Source of the DNA: Symbiodinium natans
Lineage: Eukaryota > Sar > Dinophyceae > Suessiales > Symbiodiniaceae
Length of the DNA: 32,500 nucleotides
Assembly: GCA_905221605.1 (NCBI GenBank)
Contig: CAJNDS010002354.1
Location: 231,136 to 263,635, forward strand
Reading direction: 5' to 3'
Below are positions 18,948 through 26,449 of the stretch, one piece after another. Each line of letters opens with the position of its first letter. The stretch's first letter is position 1. The notes under the pieces were generated by a model, which was given only the letters and a program-made list of their open reading frames with translations, made no database searches and was not told where the DNA came from. The translations under genes were made by a program, and so were the position numbers.

Positions 18948-19480
18948 CATGCAAGACTGCAGGCCTGTCAAAGAAGCGCCTGCCTGCCAACAGCTGGGTC
19001 TTCATGTCATATCTGTTCCCAGACCTCGAAAGCTTTTCTCCTAGTAGAAGACCCTTTAACCTTTTGGCCTCTCCCACCCGACTTTTAATTCTTTTCCCGA
19101 TGGTATGTCTCACGCCTGACGCCGGGGACATGCTTGCACAGGTCGCGCTTTAACTTTTTTGGGGTGGTAAAATCCCCTTATAATCCCAAAGGTTCACATT
19201 TAATTCCCCCAGGTTACTGGACAATTAGGTTCTTCTTTGTCTAAAGACTCTTTGGACGAGGGTTTAGGGTGTGTATCAGTGGACGCGCACGGGGAGCGCG
19301 CGTTTTCTTTAGATGTAGAGCCCCCCCCCCCCCCCCAAACCCCGGTTTAGGGTTTAGGGTTTAGGGTTTAGGGTTTAGGGTTTAGGGTTTAGGGTTTAGG
19401 GTTTAGGGTTTAGGGTTTAGGGTTTAGGGTTTAGGGTTTGGGGCTTCGGGTTTAGGGTTTAGGGTATAGGCTTTGGGTTC
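18948..19480. other. Downstream of zinc-finger gene, no gene recognised
   Basis: AT-richer DNA with short open frames but no convincing exon, followed by the 16-C tract (19321-19336) and a long perfect TTTAGGG array (19345-19465). Confidence 0.6.
19345..19465 (+). repeat. Long TTTAGGG array
   Basis: About fourteen perfect units after the C tract, then TTTGGGG and TTCGGG variants. Confidence 0.95.
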
Positions 19481-19736
19481 TTGCATTTGACAGGCCCCTG
19501 CAGGGCTGGGGGGGGGGAGCAGAGGCCTCCAACACCCCTCAAGACTGAAACAAAAACCCCAAAGCCCGCGAAAACCCTGAAACCACCAAACGACCGAAAA
19601 CCCTCAAAACCCCAAGAACCTGAAAGCCCTCAAAGATTTAACTCGCCCTCAGCCCTAAACTCCTTGGGGACTGGGCAGGTGACCTTTAACCTTTTCGGTT
19701 ACATAGACTCCCGGTATTCAGCCCCTAGACTCACCC

Positions 19737-19835
19737 CTAAACCCTAAACCCTAAACCCTAAACCCTAAACCCTAAACCCTAAACCCTAAACCCTAAACCC
19801 TAAACCCTAAACCCTAAACCCTAAACCCTAAACCC
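19737..19835 (-). repeat. Perfect CCCTAAA array
   Basis: About fourteen units. The opposite-orientation TTTAGGG array at 19936-20040 follows after about 100 bp of unique DNA. Confidence 0.95.
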
Positions 19836-20344
19836 TTTCGAGGCATGCAGCTCCGAATGCCCCCGCGGCCCCAGCATATTGCCCCTACAGCGTCCTTGGC
19901 ATCTCAAGGAGCTTCCAAAAGGGTTTGGGGTTGATTTAGGGTTTAGGGTTTAGGGTTTAGGGTTTAGGGTTTAGGGTTTAGGGTTTAGGGTTTATGGTTT
20001 AGGTCTGGGGTTTGGGGTTTGGGGCTGAGGGTGTAGGGTTTACATAGGGGTTTAGGGGTTTAGAGGTGCGGGCTTTAGGGCTTAGAACTTTGTCACTTGC
20101 CTCCAATGATTTGGCCGTTTTGTGCTGAAGTTGTTTGGGCAACAAGTTGTGGGCGTTTCCGACAATTACAGTCCCTTTTCCATCCCCCCGAAATCTTGTA
20201 GGATCCCCTGCAAAGGGCCCCCCAGACAGGGACCCCGCATGTTCGGAGGCTAGGTAGCTGCGTGTATGTATGTGTATGTGAATGCTTATGCATATGTACA
20301 CAAGGGTTGAGGGAGTTTCACGGGCTGTACCTCCCTGTCCATAG

Positions 20345-20433
20345 CCCCGGAGGTCCGATTCCTGGTTGCGAGGGCCAAGGCAAAGAACCCCAAGAGCAGG
20401 GACACTAAATGTGCACGCTTGTGCCTCGCTTGA
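20345..20433 (+). CDS. Exon-like segment, 29 codons
   Basis: Follows TGTCCATAG. Reads PEVRFLVARAKAKNPKSRDT and stops at TGA. The composition is good and the family unknown. The surrounding 20041-20344 holds a CA/TG-rich microsatellite-like stretch and no clear gene. Confidence 0.4.
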
Positions 20434-20569
20434 ATAACAAAACACACGCACACATGCGTATAGGTATAAACATATGTTTATGCCCACATATCAATGAAAT
20501 TGCCTTTCAGTGTTTCCTGGCCATCTTTTTTCTCTTTCCTCGGCAAGCCCGCCGCGAACTCCCAAACCC

Positions 20570-20740
20570 TCAGCCCTAAGCCCTAAACCCTAAACCCCAA
20601 ACCCTAAACCCTAAACCCTGAACACTTACTAACCCTGAAGCCCAAATCCTACACCCGAAGCCCTAAACCCTATGCCCTAAACCCTAAACCCTAAACCCCA
20701 AACCCTAAACCCTAAACCCCAAACCCTAAACCCGAAACCC
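20570..20740 (-). repeat. Degenerate CCCTAAA array
   Basis: CCCTAAA with CCCCAAA, CCCGAAG and CCCGAAA variants. It ends about 12 bp before the next acceptor. Confidence 0.9.
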
Positions 20741-20752
20741 AAACGCCCGCAG

Positions 20753-20836
20753 AGGAAGGCCACGGCCCTTGAGATTCGCCAGGCTTACAGGCGCTCGACC
20801 TTGCCACTTCGTCTCAGAGGCATGTTGAGGGTTTAG
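20753..20836 (+). CDS. Exon-like segment, J-domain-like helix
   Basis: Follows GCCCGCAG. KATALEIRQAYRRSTL resembles the second helix of DnaJ J-domains, where xEIrxAYRxLxL is typical. The expected HPD motif does not follow directly; the frame enters TTTAGGG DNA and stops. It is either a split J-domain exon or a chance likeness. Confidence 0.35.
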   Translation, partial: RKATALEIRQAYRRSTLPLRLRGMLRV

Positions 20837-20960
20837 GGTTTAGGGTTTCGGGTCTAGGGTTTGGGGTTTAGGGTTTAGGGTTTAGGGTTAAGGGTCAAGG
20901 GTTTAGGGTTTAGGGTTAAGGGTCAAGGGTTTAGGGTTAAGGGTTTTAAGGGTTTAGGGA
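20826..20960 (+). repeat. TTTAGGG array with TTAAGGG variants
   Basis: TTTAGGG units alternate with TTAAGGG and TCAAGGG units toward the 3' end. Confidence 0.9.
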
Positions 20961-20993
20961 TCTTTCAGACCGAAGGGCATAGACAAGTGTCAG

Positions 20994-21069
20994 CACCACC
21001 ACCCAGGAAGGCGATGCACAGAAGTTTCTACAGGAGCTTCAGCGATTTCTTAAGAATGTGTCCCTACAG
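20994..21069 (+). CDS. Exon-like segment, coiled-coil
   Basis: After GTGTCAG the frame reads TTTQEGDAQKFLQELQRFLK and ends CTACAG at a border with the TTCTTAGGG array. The heptad-like pattern suggests a helix. The gene is unknown. Confidence 0.4.
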
Positions 21070-21260
21070 GGTTCTTGGGGTTCATAGGGTTCTTAAGGTT
21101 CTTAGGATTCATAGGGTTCATAGGGTTCTCAGGGTTCTTAGGGTTCATAGGGTTCTTAGAGTTCTTAGGGTTCTTCAGGCAGGTTCTTAGGGTTCATAGG
21201 GATCTTATGGTTCTTGGTGTTCTTAAGGTTCTTAGGGTTCTTAGGGTTCTTAGGGTTCTC
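21070..21260 (+). repeat. GGGTTCTTA nonamer array
   Basis: A 9-bp telomere-like variant, GGGTTCTTA (with GGGTTCATA and AGGTTCTTA), about twenty units. The same unit makes up 21598-21800 and, inverted, 21978-22085. It is confined to this 1-kb neighbourhood. Confidence 0.95.
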
Positions 21261-21274
21261 AATGTATCCCCAAA

Positions 21275-21329
21275 AGGCAACGCTATAGAAGCATGGCGCA
21301 TGCCATTCTTATTCTGAAAAAGATGCTGG
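21275..21329 (+). CDS. Exon-like segment before introner
   Basis: The frame SMAHAILILKKML ends in phase 1 at CTGG|GTAGGCCC, as do the other family-1 flanking exons. The 5' border is uncertain. Confidence 0.35.
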
Positions 21330-21425
21330 GTAGGCCCTTGGGATTGGTTTCAAGTTTCCCGTATTGGGTTTAAGAGGATCAGTTTGAGGAATATTTTCAG
21401 AGGGTTTTAAGTGCCATCCTAGATT
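21330..21425 (+). mobile_element. Introner family 1, copy 3
   Basis: GTAGGCCCTTGGGATTGG starts it. GAGGATCAGTTTGAGGAATA and AGAGGGTTTTAAGTGCCATC align with copies 2 and 4. Telomere-like CCCTAAA DNA follows from 21425, so the 3' splice site is displaced or lost. Confidence 0.6.
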
Positions 21426-21883
21426 AAACCCTAAAGCCTCAACCCGAAACCCGAAACCCTAAACCCTAAGCCCAGAACGCAAGGGCTTCTTTGATGCCAA
21501 GAAGAGCAGCCAAGGCGGAACCACCCTGACAAGCTGCGGGGGCGGCTCCTTGCTTGGCAGATTATCAAGTGGGGAAGGTGGCAGGGCCTCGGGGCTCTTA
21601 AGGTTCTTAGGGTTCTGAAAGTTCTTGGGGTTCTTAGGGTTCTTGAGGCTCTTAGGGTTCTTAGGGTTCTCAGGGATCTTAGGGTTCTTGGGGTTCTTAG
21701 GGTTCTTAGGTTTCTTAAGGTTCTTAGGGTTCATAGGGTTCTTATGGTTCTTAAGGTTATGAGGGTTCTTAGGGTTATGAGGGTTATTAGGGTTTAGGGC
21801 TATTCGGGTTTTGGGTTTTGGGTCTTGGGGTTCAGGGTTAACAGGGTGATTAGGGTTAAAGGACCTGCCTGAGAACGGCCCAG

Positions 21884-21958
21884 GTTAGGCCGCGAGCCTT
21901 CACCCGTTGAGCTCACGAAGGCTGCTGCCGAGACCAAGTGCATTGCAGAGGCACGGAG
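21884..21958 (+). CDS. Exon, Ala/Glu/Lys-rich
   Basis: Lies between GGCCCAG and CGGAG|GTGAGAAG. Encodes LGREPSPVELTKAAAETKCI and AEAR plus two bases. The phase matches the exon at 22110. Confidence 0.5.
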
Positions 21959-21977
21959 GTGAGAAGTTGAGGGTATA

Positions 21978-22085
21978 GAAACCCTAAGAACCCTAAACCT
22001 TCCCCCCTATACGAACCCTAAGAACCCTAAGAACCCTAAGAACCCTAAGAACCCTAAGAACCCTCCGAACCCTAAGACCCTCAAG
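21978..22085 (-). repeat. CCCTAAGAA nonamer array in intron
   Basis: The inverted form of GGGTTCTTA. It lies inside the 21959-22109 GT-AG intron between two in-phase exons. Confidence 0.95.
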
Positions 22086-22109
22086 GGTCCATGTACCTCA
22101 CTGCTCTAG

Positions 22110-22182
22110 CCGTGGGCTCTCCTCCGACCTCGTTGAAATCGATGTTTGCCACAGTAACACGGGAATGAGGAAACCAGTCTAG
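22110..22182 (+). CDS. Exon, in phase with 21884 exon
   Basis: After CTGCTCTAG one base completes the split codon, then RGLSSDLVEIDVCHSNTGMR, and a TAG within the following TTTAGGG border. It is either a terminal exon or spliced slightly earlier. The family is unknown. Confidence 0.45.
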
Positions 22183-22330
22183 GGTTTAGGGTTTAGGGTT
22201 TGGGGTTTTGGGTTTGGGGTTTTGGGTTTGGGGTTTAGGGTTTAGGGTTTGGGGTTTTGGGTTTGGGGGGTAGCAAGTACCAACTCCCCGAGTTACAAAG
22301 AGCTGGCAAGCGACAGGGGGCTATAGACTA

Positions 22331-22510
22331 CACCCTAAACCCTAAACCCTAAACCCTGAACATAAAACCCTAAACCCTAAACCCTGAACCCTGAACCCTG
22401 AACATAAAACCCTAAACCCTAAACCCTAAACCCTAAGCCCTGAACCCTGAACCCTGAACCCTGAACCCTGAACCCTGAACCCTGAACCCTGAACCCTGAA
22501 CCCTTAACAA
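22331..22510 (-). repeat. CCCTAAA to CCCTGAA array
   Basis: CCCTAAA units give way to a pure CCCTGAA heptamer run of nine or more units (about 22436-22502). The block CCCTGAACATAAAA is itself duplicated at 22351 and 22395. Just upstream, 22182-22270 is TTTAGGG/TTTTGGG. Confidence 0.95.
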
Positions 22511-22696
22511 AAAACCCAAAACCCATCAAACATGGGTAATTTGCGAAGCCCCTGTTGCAGGGCGTAGGTGAAAGCTGACAGCTGGCGTTCGCTTTTGTGC
22601 ACCAGACTGGAGCCGTGACACTTAAGTGGTTTCGGGTTTCGGGTTTGGGGTTTAGGGTTTAGGGTTTAGGGTTTGGGGGACATGTCGTTGATCTAG

Positions 22697-22789
22697 TGCC
22701 GTGCCTTGCCCATCCGCGCATGCCTCGGAGGCCTTCGACATCGTTGGCTCCCTCCACAATGGGGGCTTGGGAGAGAGCCTTGTATTCCT
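22697..22789 (+). CDS. Exon-like segment, 31 codons
   Basis: After GTTGATCTAG the frame reads AVPCPSAHASEAFDIVGSLH, then NGGLGESLVF. A GT donor at CTGG|GTTATGG is possible before the CCCTAAA array at 22803-22875. The family is unknown. Confidence 0.45.
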
Positions 22790-22875
22790 GGGTTATGGAG
22801 TACACCCTAAACCCTAAACCCTAAACCCTAAACCCTAAACCCTAAACCCTAAACCCTAAACCCTAAACCCTAAAC

Positions 22876-23093
22876 TACTTTTTATTGGTTCTGGGTTCCC
22901 ACTATGGCTACTTATACCTAAAAAGTATATACTCTTTTCTTTTCCGGGGTCTACTCCGAAGTAGGGATTCTACGTTACACATTCGCGGTAGTTTACCACA
23001 AATGCCTAAAGATAGTCTCAACGCATCGGAGTTGTTGCAGAAGTGTCGTGTCCAGCGAGGCCCGGATAGTGGCAGCATTACATACTCCCAATG
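22876..23093 (+). other. Intron-like DNA followed by possible exon
   Basis: The first part (TTGGTTCTGGGTTCCC) matches the interior of introner family 2, copy B. From about 22999 a frame reads KDSLNASELLQKCRVQRGPD and stops at 23093, possibly a terminal exon after GTTGTTGCAG. Confidence 0.3.
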
Positions 23094-23169
23094 ATGGTCC
23101 CCATCTGGGCATCCTGCGTGAGAAAGGTTTTAGGGTTTAGGGTTTAGGGTTTAGGGTTTAGGGCCCAGG

Positions 23170-23238
23170 GACCGCCCAAAAGAAACCGCCATTGGGAGAA
23201 CTGCTGAGCCAGCGAACTAAGCTGAAACGGAGCGGGGA
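23170..23238 (+). CDS. Exon-like segment, basic helix
   Basis: Follows GGGCCCAG at the end of a TTTAGGG array. Reads TAQKKPPLGELLSQRTKLKR. A stop lies just beyond. The gene is unknown. Confidence 0.4.
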
Positions 23239-23419
23239 ATGACGTGGAGGTAGCTGGTTCAGGTGCGGGGCCTTAGTAGACGCACGCTCAGATTCAGATC
23301 GACCCGTGGTGTCACGACATTTAGCAATTTCCCTAAACCTTTAAACCCTAAACCCTAAACCCTAAACCCTAAACCCTAAACCCTAAACCCTAAACTCCTC
23401 GGGGTTCTTAAGCAATTAG

Positions 23420-23530
23420 TGCACTTCTGCTCTTCGGAAGGAACGTTGCTCCGGCGGGCGAGGAGCATTCTGCTCGAGGTGAAGCACGCCTGCTGCTGCA
23501 TGGCATGCAGGCATCTGGAATCCTTGCCCT
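23420..23530 (+). CDS. Exon-like segment, 37 codons
   Basis: After GCAATTAG the frame reads ALLLFGRNVAPAGEEHSARG, then EARLLLHGMQ, with a GC donor at GCATGCAG|GCATCTGG. The frame stays open through CCCTAAA DNA to a TGA at 23625. The overlapping minus-strand frame looks like a shadow. Confidence 0.4.
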
Positions 23531-23630
23531 AAACCCTAAACCCCAAATACTCAAAAGTCCTGGTGTTCTGGAGCCTGAATCTCGATGCATGTGGCGGGAG
23601 CAAACTGCAAGACTACTTTTTGCTTGAGAG

Positions 23631-23659
23631 CCCCCCCCCCCCCCCCAAAAAAAAAAAAA
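23631..23659 (+). repeat. C16 followed by A13
   Basis: Sixteen C followed directly by thirteen A, in otherwise AT-rich intron-like DNA (23640-23760). Confidence 0.95.
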
Positions 23660-23760
23660 GAAATGCAAAAAGCATATTACATCTTCCTTATAAGGGCAAT
23701 ATAGGGACATCATGTATCTTTTAGGTGTGTTCCTAAACAAATACCTACGTGAAGTGGCAG

Positions 23761-23877
23761 GTGTACAAGCGGTCAATCCCAGTGGCTGAGACGTCGACAG
23801 CCGTGTTGCTGGTCCTGCGCTCGATGCTTCGGGGAGGCGGGTTTGCACATTTAAGTGTGTCTCTTTGTAGTCATTAG
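23761..23877 (+). CDS. Exon-like segment, 38 codons
   Basis: After GTGGCAG it reads VYKRSIPVAETSTAVLLVLR, then SMLRGGGFAHLSVSL, to TAG. Possibly a terminal exon. The family is unknown. The CCCTAAA/CCCCAAA array at 23887-23980 follows. Confidence 0.45.
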   Translation: MYKRSIPVAETSTAVLLVLRSMLRGGGFAHLSVSLCSH

Positions 23878-24031
23878 TTCGGAGGCAAACCCTAAACCCT
23901 AAACCCTAAACCCTAAACCCTAAACCCTAAACCTTAAACCCTAAACCCCAAACCCCAAACCCCAAACCCCGAACCCTAACAAGGTTTCGATGGGTTGAAG
24001 GCTCAGGAGTCAGGGTCAGCACTGAGGCCAG

Positions 24032-24146
24032 CGCTCGCACCCGGATGACAACGACGACATCAAGCGCTCTGCAGAACCATGCATCCACGCGCGCGGCAAG
24101 TGCTACGAGGTCAAAGTGTCGTGGGACAACCTGGACGTGATGCTCG
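24032..24146 (+). CDS. Coiled-coil gene, exon 1 seen
   Basis: After GAGGCCAG it reads RSHPDDNDDIKRSAEPCIHA and then YEVKVSWDNLDVML, ending in phase 1 at CTCG|GCAGGCCC. It is the first of a set of exons whose phases all agree. The family is unknown. Confidence 0.55.
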
Positions 24147-24299
24147 GCAGGCCCTTGAGGTGTTACATTTCGCCTTAAGTATTGGGTTTAAATGTGCTTT
24201 TTTTTCAGCTAGTTGTTGGGTCTTTTGAGAGGACCATATTTGGGAACATTTTATAGAGGGTTTTATATGGGCCGTCCAAGGATATCCTGCTACACAAAG
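24147..24299 (+). mobile_element. Introner family 1, copy 4
   Basis: A phase-1 GC-AG intron of 153 nt. GCAGGCCCTTGAGG starts it; GAGGACCATATTTGGGAACA and AGAGGGTTTTATATGGGCC align with the other copies; it ends CTACACAAAG. It has no telomeric insert. Confidence 0.7.
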
Positions 24300-24371
24300 T
24301 CTCTGGAGCGAGCTGTGGCCTGGCGAGCAGCCCTGACTGCTCTGAAGGAGACCGCGAAGAAGCGCCTCTTG
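24300..24371 (+). CDS. Coiled-coil gene, exon between two introners
   Basis: A 72-nt exon bounded by family-1 and family-2 introners. Only the phase-1 frame (VSGASCGLASSPDCSEGDRE, then EAPL) joins correctly on both sides. A second frame (ERAVAWRAALTALKETAKKR) looks more helical but breaks phase at both ends, so it is not preferred. Confidence 0.5.
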
Positions 24372-24462
24372 GTAGCCCAGTGGTACCCCCTTTTTCCCTT
24401 TGGAGTTTAGGGTTTAGGGTTTAGGGTTTAGGGTTTAGGGTAACTGTTACTGGGCTACCAAG
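24372..24462 (+). mobile_element. Introner family 2, copy A, with TTTAGGG insert
   Basis: CTTG|GTAGCCCAGTGGTACCC and ACTGGGCTACCAAG| are perfect 14-bp inverted ends when the 4 flanking exon bases are counted. It is a phase-1 GT-AG intron of 91 nt. About five TTTAGGG units replace the interior seen in copy C. Confidence 0.85.
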
Positions 24463-24737
24463 GCATGGAAGGAGACAAGATGTCCAACCGCCATACCCTC
24501 ATCGAGGAAGAGCTTCTGGAGGCGTTTCGCATGGAGCCGGACCTGATGGTAACATTTCGAGCCGCCGCCCCTCCTGTGCAAAGGCGCACTCCGCAGACGG
24601 ACAACTGGCAGCTGGCACTCATGCAAAAGGCCGAGCTCACCCGGGTAGCATCCTCTCGGAAGGGGCTCACAGACGCTCGGACATGGAGCAGCATCCTTAT
24701 CCCCTCAAGTGTTGGGGCAAGGATCCCGGATCCTTGA
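24463..24737 (+). CDS. Coiled-coil gene, largest exon
   Basis: GMEGDKMSNRHTLIEEELLE, then AFRMEPDLMVTFRAAAPPV, then NWQLALMQKAELTRV: a largely helical protein of unknown family. The frame stops at 24735. A good donor, CTCCAG|GTAGGG, lies 10 bp further on in another frame (reading HPYPLKCWGKDPGSLINLQ), so either the gene ends here or a frame change or internal intron was missed. Confidence 0.6.
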
Positions 24738-24755
24738 TAAACCTCCAGGTAGGGT

Positions 24756-24832
24756 GTAGGGTTTAGGGTTGGGGGGGTTTAGGGTTTAGGGTTTAGGGTT
24801 TAGGGTTTAGGGTTTAGGGTTTAGGGTTTGGG
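24756..24832 (+). repeat. TTTAGGG array
   Basis: About nine units between two coiled-coil exons. The CCCTAAA/CCCTGAA array at 24955-25068 follows the next exon, and the TTTAGGG array at 25195-25290 the one after. Confidence 0.95.
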
Positions 24833-24857
24833 GTACCTCGGCTATTGGGCAACCCAG

Positions 24858-24950
24858 GACAAGTATCTCGAGAAGGCAAAGCTGGAGGCCAACAAGCACC
24901 AGAGGGCGAGCGCGAAGGTGATGGAGCTAGAGCTGCTGGGCTGTCGAAAG
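24858..24950 (+). CDS. Coiled-coil gene, exon
   Basis: After GCAACCCAG it reads DKYLEKAKLEANKHQRASAK and then VMELELLGCRK, strongly helical and charged. It ends at the border of a CCCTAAA array. Confidence 0.55.
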
Positions 24951-25320
24951 TCCCCTAAACCCTAAACCCTAAACCCTAAACCCTAAACCCTAAACCCTAA
25001 ACCCTAAACCCTGAACCCTGAACCCTGAACCCTGAACCCTGAACCCTAAACCCTAAACCCTAAACCTAGTTCCCGTGTAGGGTGTCAGGGTTTAGGGCTC
25101 CGGCGTTTTGAGGGGCAGCCTTTTATCACTCAACTTGAACCCTTGCTAGAACCACAGAGCCTCGTCATTTAGGCTTCAGGGTTTTGGGTTCAGGGCTTAT
25201 AGGGTTTCGGGTTTAGGGTTTAGGGTTTAGGGTTTATGGTTTAGGGTTTAGGGTTTAGGGTTTAGAGTTTCGGGTTTGGGGTTTAGGATAAAACGGGTGA
25301 TGACTAGGAGACGTTCCCAG

Positions 25321-25402
25321 GTTGAAAAGGATTGAGGGCGAGCTGGAGCAGCGTCAGGCGCAGCGCAAAGCCGTCTTCGAGGGCACCCTCGTGAAGAGTT
25401 AG
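25321..25402 (+). CDS. Coiled-coil gene, probable last exon
   Basis: After CGTTCCCAG one base and then LKRIEGELEQRQAQRKAVFE, ending at TAG. It matches the charged, helical style of the preceding exons and probably closes the gene. Confidence 0.5.
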
Positions 25403-25536
25403 GGCTTCAGGGCTGTATCAAAGGAGCCCAAATCAGTACCCTAAACCCTAAACCCGAAGCCCTAAACCCTAAACCCTTAAACCCTGAGAATCCCCAAGTT
25501 CTATCAAGTCCAAGTTTTTCTTACCCACACCCTCAG

Positions 25537-25587
25537 GCTTGTGTCAGCGTCCGCATGCACGCAGCAAGCTCCGACGAGACGTGCTTA
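25537..25587 (+). CDS. Exon before family-3 introner
   Basis: Follows CACCCTCAG. In the frame that joins across the introner it reads LVSASACTQQAPTRRA and ends with two bases at CTTA|GGGGTTCG. The gene is unknown. Confidence 0.4.
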
Positions 25588-25735
25588 GGGGTTCGTGGAT
25601 AGTTATAAGTTGGGTGACAGCTGCCCGAAATATCTACAACAATTGCTGTGCTTATGATGTACTTATACCAAGTAACATTCAAGCACACTTTGTACTTGGA
25701 GGCTCATGGGCTTGTACGGCCCATGAACCTCCAAG
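25588..25735 (+). mobile_element. Introner family 3, copy 1, with nested hairpin
   Basis: The left end CTTA|GGGGTTCGTGG and right end CCATGAACCTCCAAG| are inverted. Within the right part, TACTTGGAGGCTCATGGGC and GCCCATGAACCTCCAAGTA (about 25692-25737) form a nearly perfect hairpin, as if a second element end had inserted. The donor would be GG. Confidence 0.6.
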
Positions 25736-25799
25736 TAGAGTAAGCCAGCAAGTTGGCGCTCGAAGCTTGAATGTTCAACGCCAGTGCATGACAAGCTGA
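25736..25799 (+). CDS. Exon after family-3 introner
   Basis: Joined in phase 2 it reads RVSQQVGARSLNVQRQCMTS to TGA. A competing frame (KPASWRSKLECSTPVHDKLR) is also coding-like but needs the AG at TAG|AGTAAG. Unresolved. Confidence 0.35.
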
Positions 25800-25814
25800 G
25801 AAGCAAGCAGAACA

Positions 25815-25940
25815 GGGTTTGGGGGTTTAAGGGTTTAGGGGCTTTGGGGGTTTAGGGGTTTAGGGGGTTTAGGGGGTTTAGGGGGTTTAGGGTTTAGGGG
25901 GTTTAGGGCGTTCAGGGGGTTCAGGGGTTTAGGGGTTCCA
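25815..25940 (+). repeat. GGGTTTAG octamer/nonamer array
   Basis: G-enriched variants (GGGGTTTA, GGGGGTTTA) rather than the 7-mer. The CCCTAAA array at 26034-26090 and TTTAGGG/TTTGGGG array at 26220-26284 follow. Confidence 0.9.
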
Positions 25941-26124
25941 GGGGCTAGGCCACGGTTTCAGCACGTACCGACCCAAATGCCCACTCGAACTCGATGGGCC
26001 CCTTTTATTTTCGAGGTGTGGGAGCCCGAAACCCTAAACCCTAAACCCTAGACCCTAGACCCTAAACCCTAAACCCTAAACCCTAAACTCTAGTACGTCC
26101 TTTGAACGTGGGCCTCTGAACCAG

Positions 26125-26193
26125 GCGGACATGCCGTCACTGGAGTCGCTGGCCGAGGACGCAGTGGCTGCAGAGAGAGCTCCAAAACCAAGA
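26125..26193 (+). CDS. Exon-like segment, 23 codons
   Basis: After CTGAACCAG it reads ADMPSLESLAEDAVAAERAP then KPRS at the edge of a CCCTAAA-like run. Acidic helix. The gene is unknown. Confidence 0.45.
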
Positions 26194-26287
26194 AGCCCTA
26201 AACCCTGGACCCGAAATCAGTTTAGGGTTTAGGGTTTAGGGTTTGGGGTTTGGGGTTTGGGGTTTAGGGTCTAGGGTTTGGGGTCTG

Positions 26288-26394
26288 ACGAAGGAAGCCG
26301 AAGGAAATCCTCGAACCAAGCCCGGCCCGAGGCATTGGGACTCGACGGGCGTGCTGAGCGACAGGCTTGGCTGGAGCCTCACACACCATCGTGG
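26288..26394 (+). CDS. Exon-like segment, 35 codons
   Basis: TKEAEGNPRTKPGPRHWDST, then GVLSDRLGWSLTHH. Between two TTTAGGG arrays; no firm acceptor was seen. The other frames are less protein-like. Confidence 0.35.
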
Positions 26395-26449
26395 TTTAGG
26401 GTTTAGGGTTTAGGGTTCAGGGTGTGGGTTTTAGGGTTTAGGGTATCTT

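Noticed and set aside
19999-20487. A 162-codon minus-strand frame
   Set aside because: Its C-terminal third is telomeric repeat and the rest is CA/TG-rich. It overlaps a better + strand exon at 20345.
21488-21603. HPDK in a frame after introner copy 3, suggesting a J-domain continuing from 20753
   Set aside because: A competing frame (FFDAKKSSQGGTTLTSCGGG) is as coding-like, the acceptor is unclear, and the order of motifs does not fit a J-domain.
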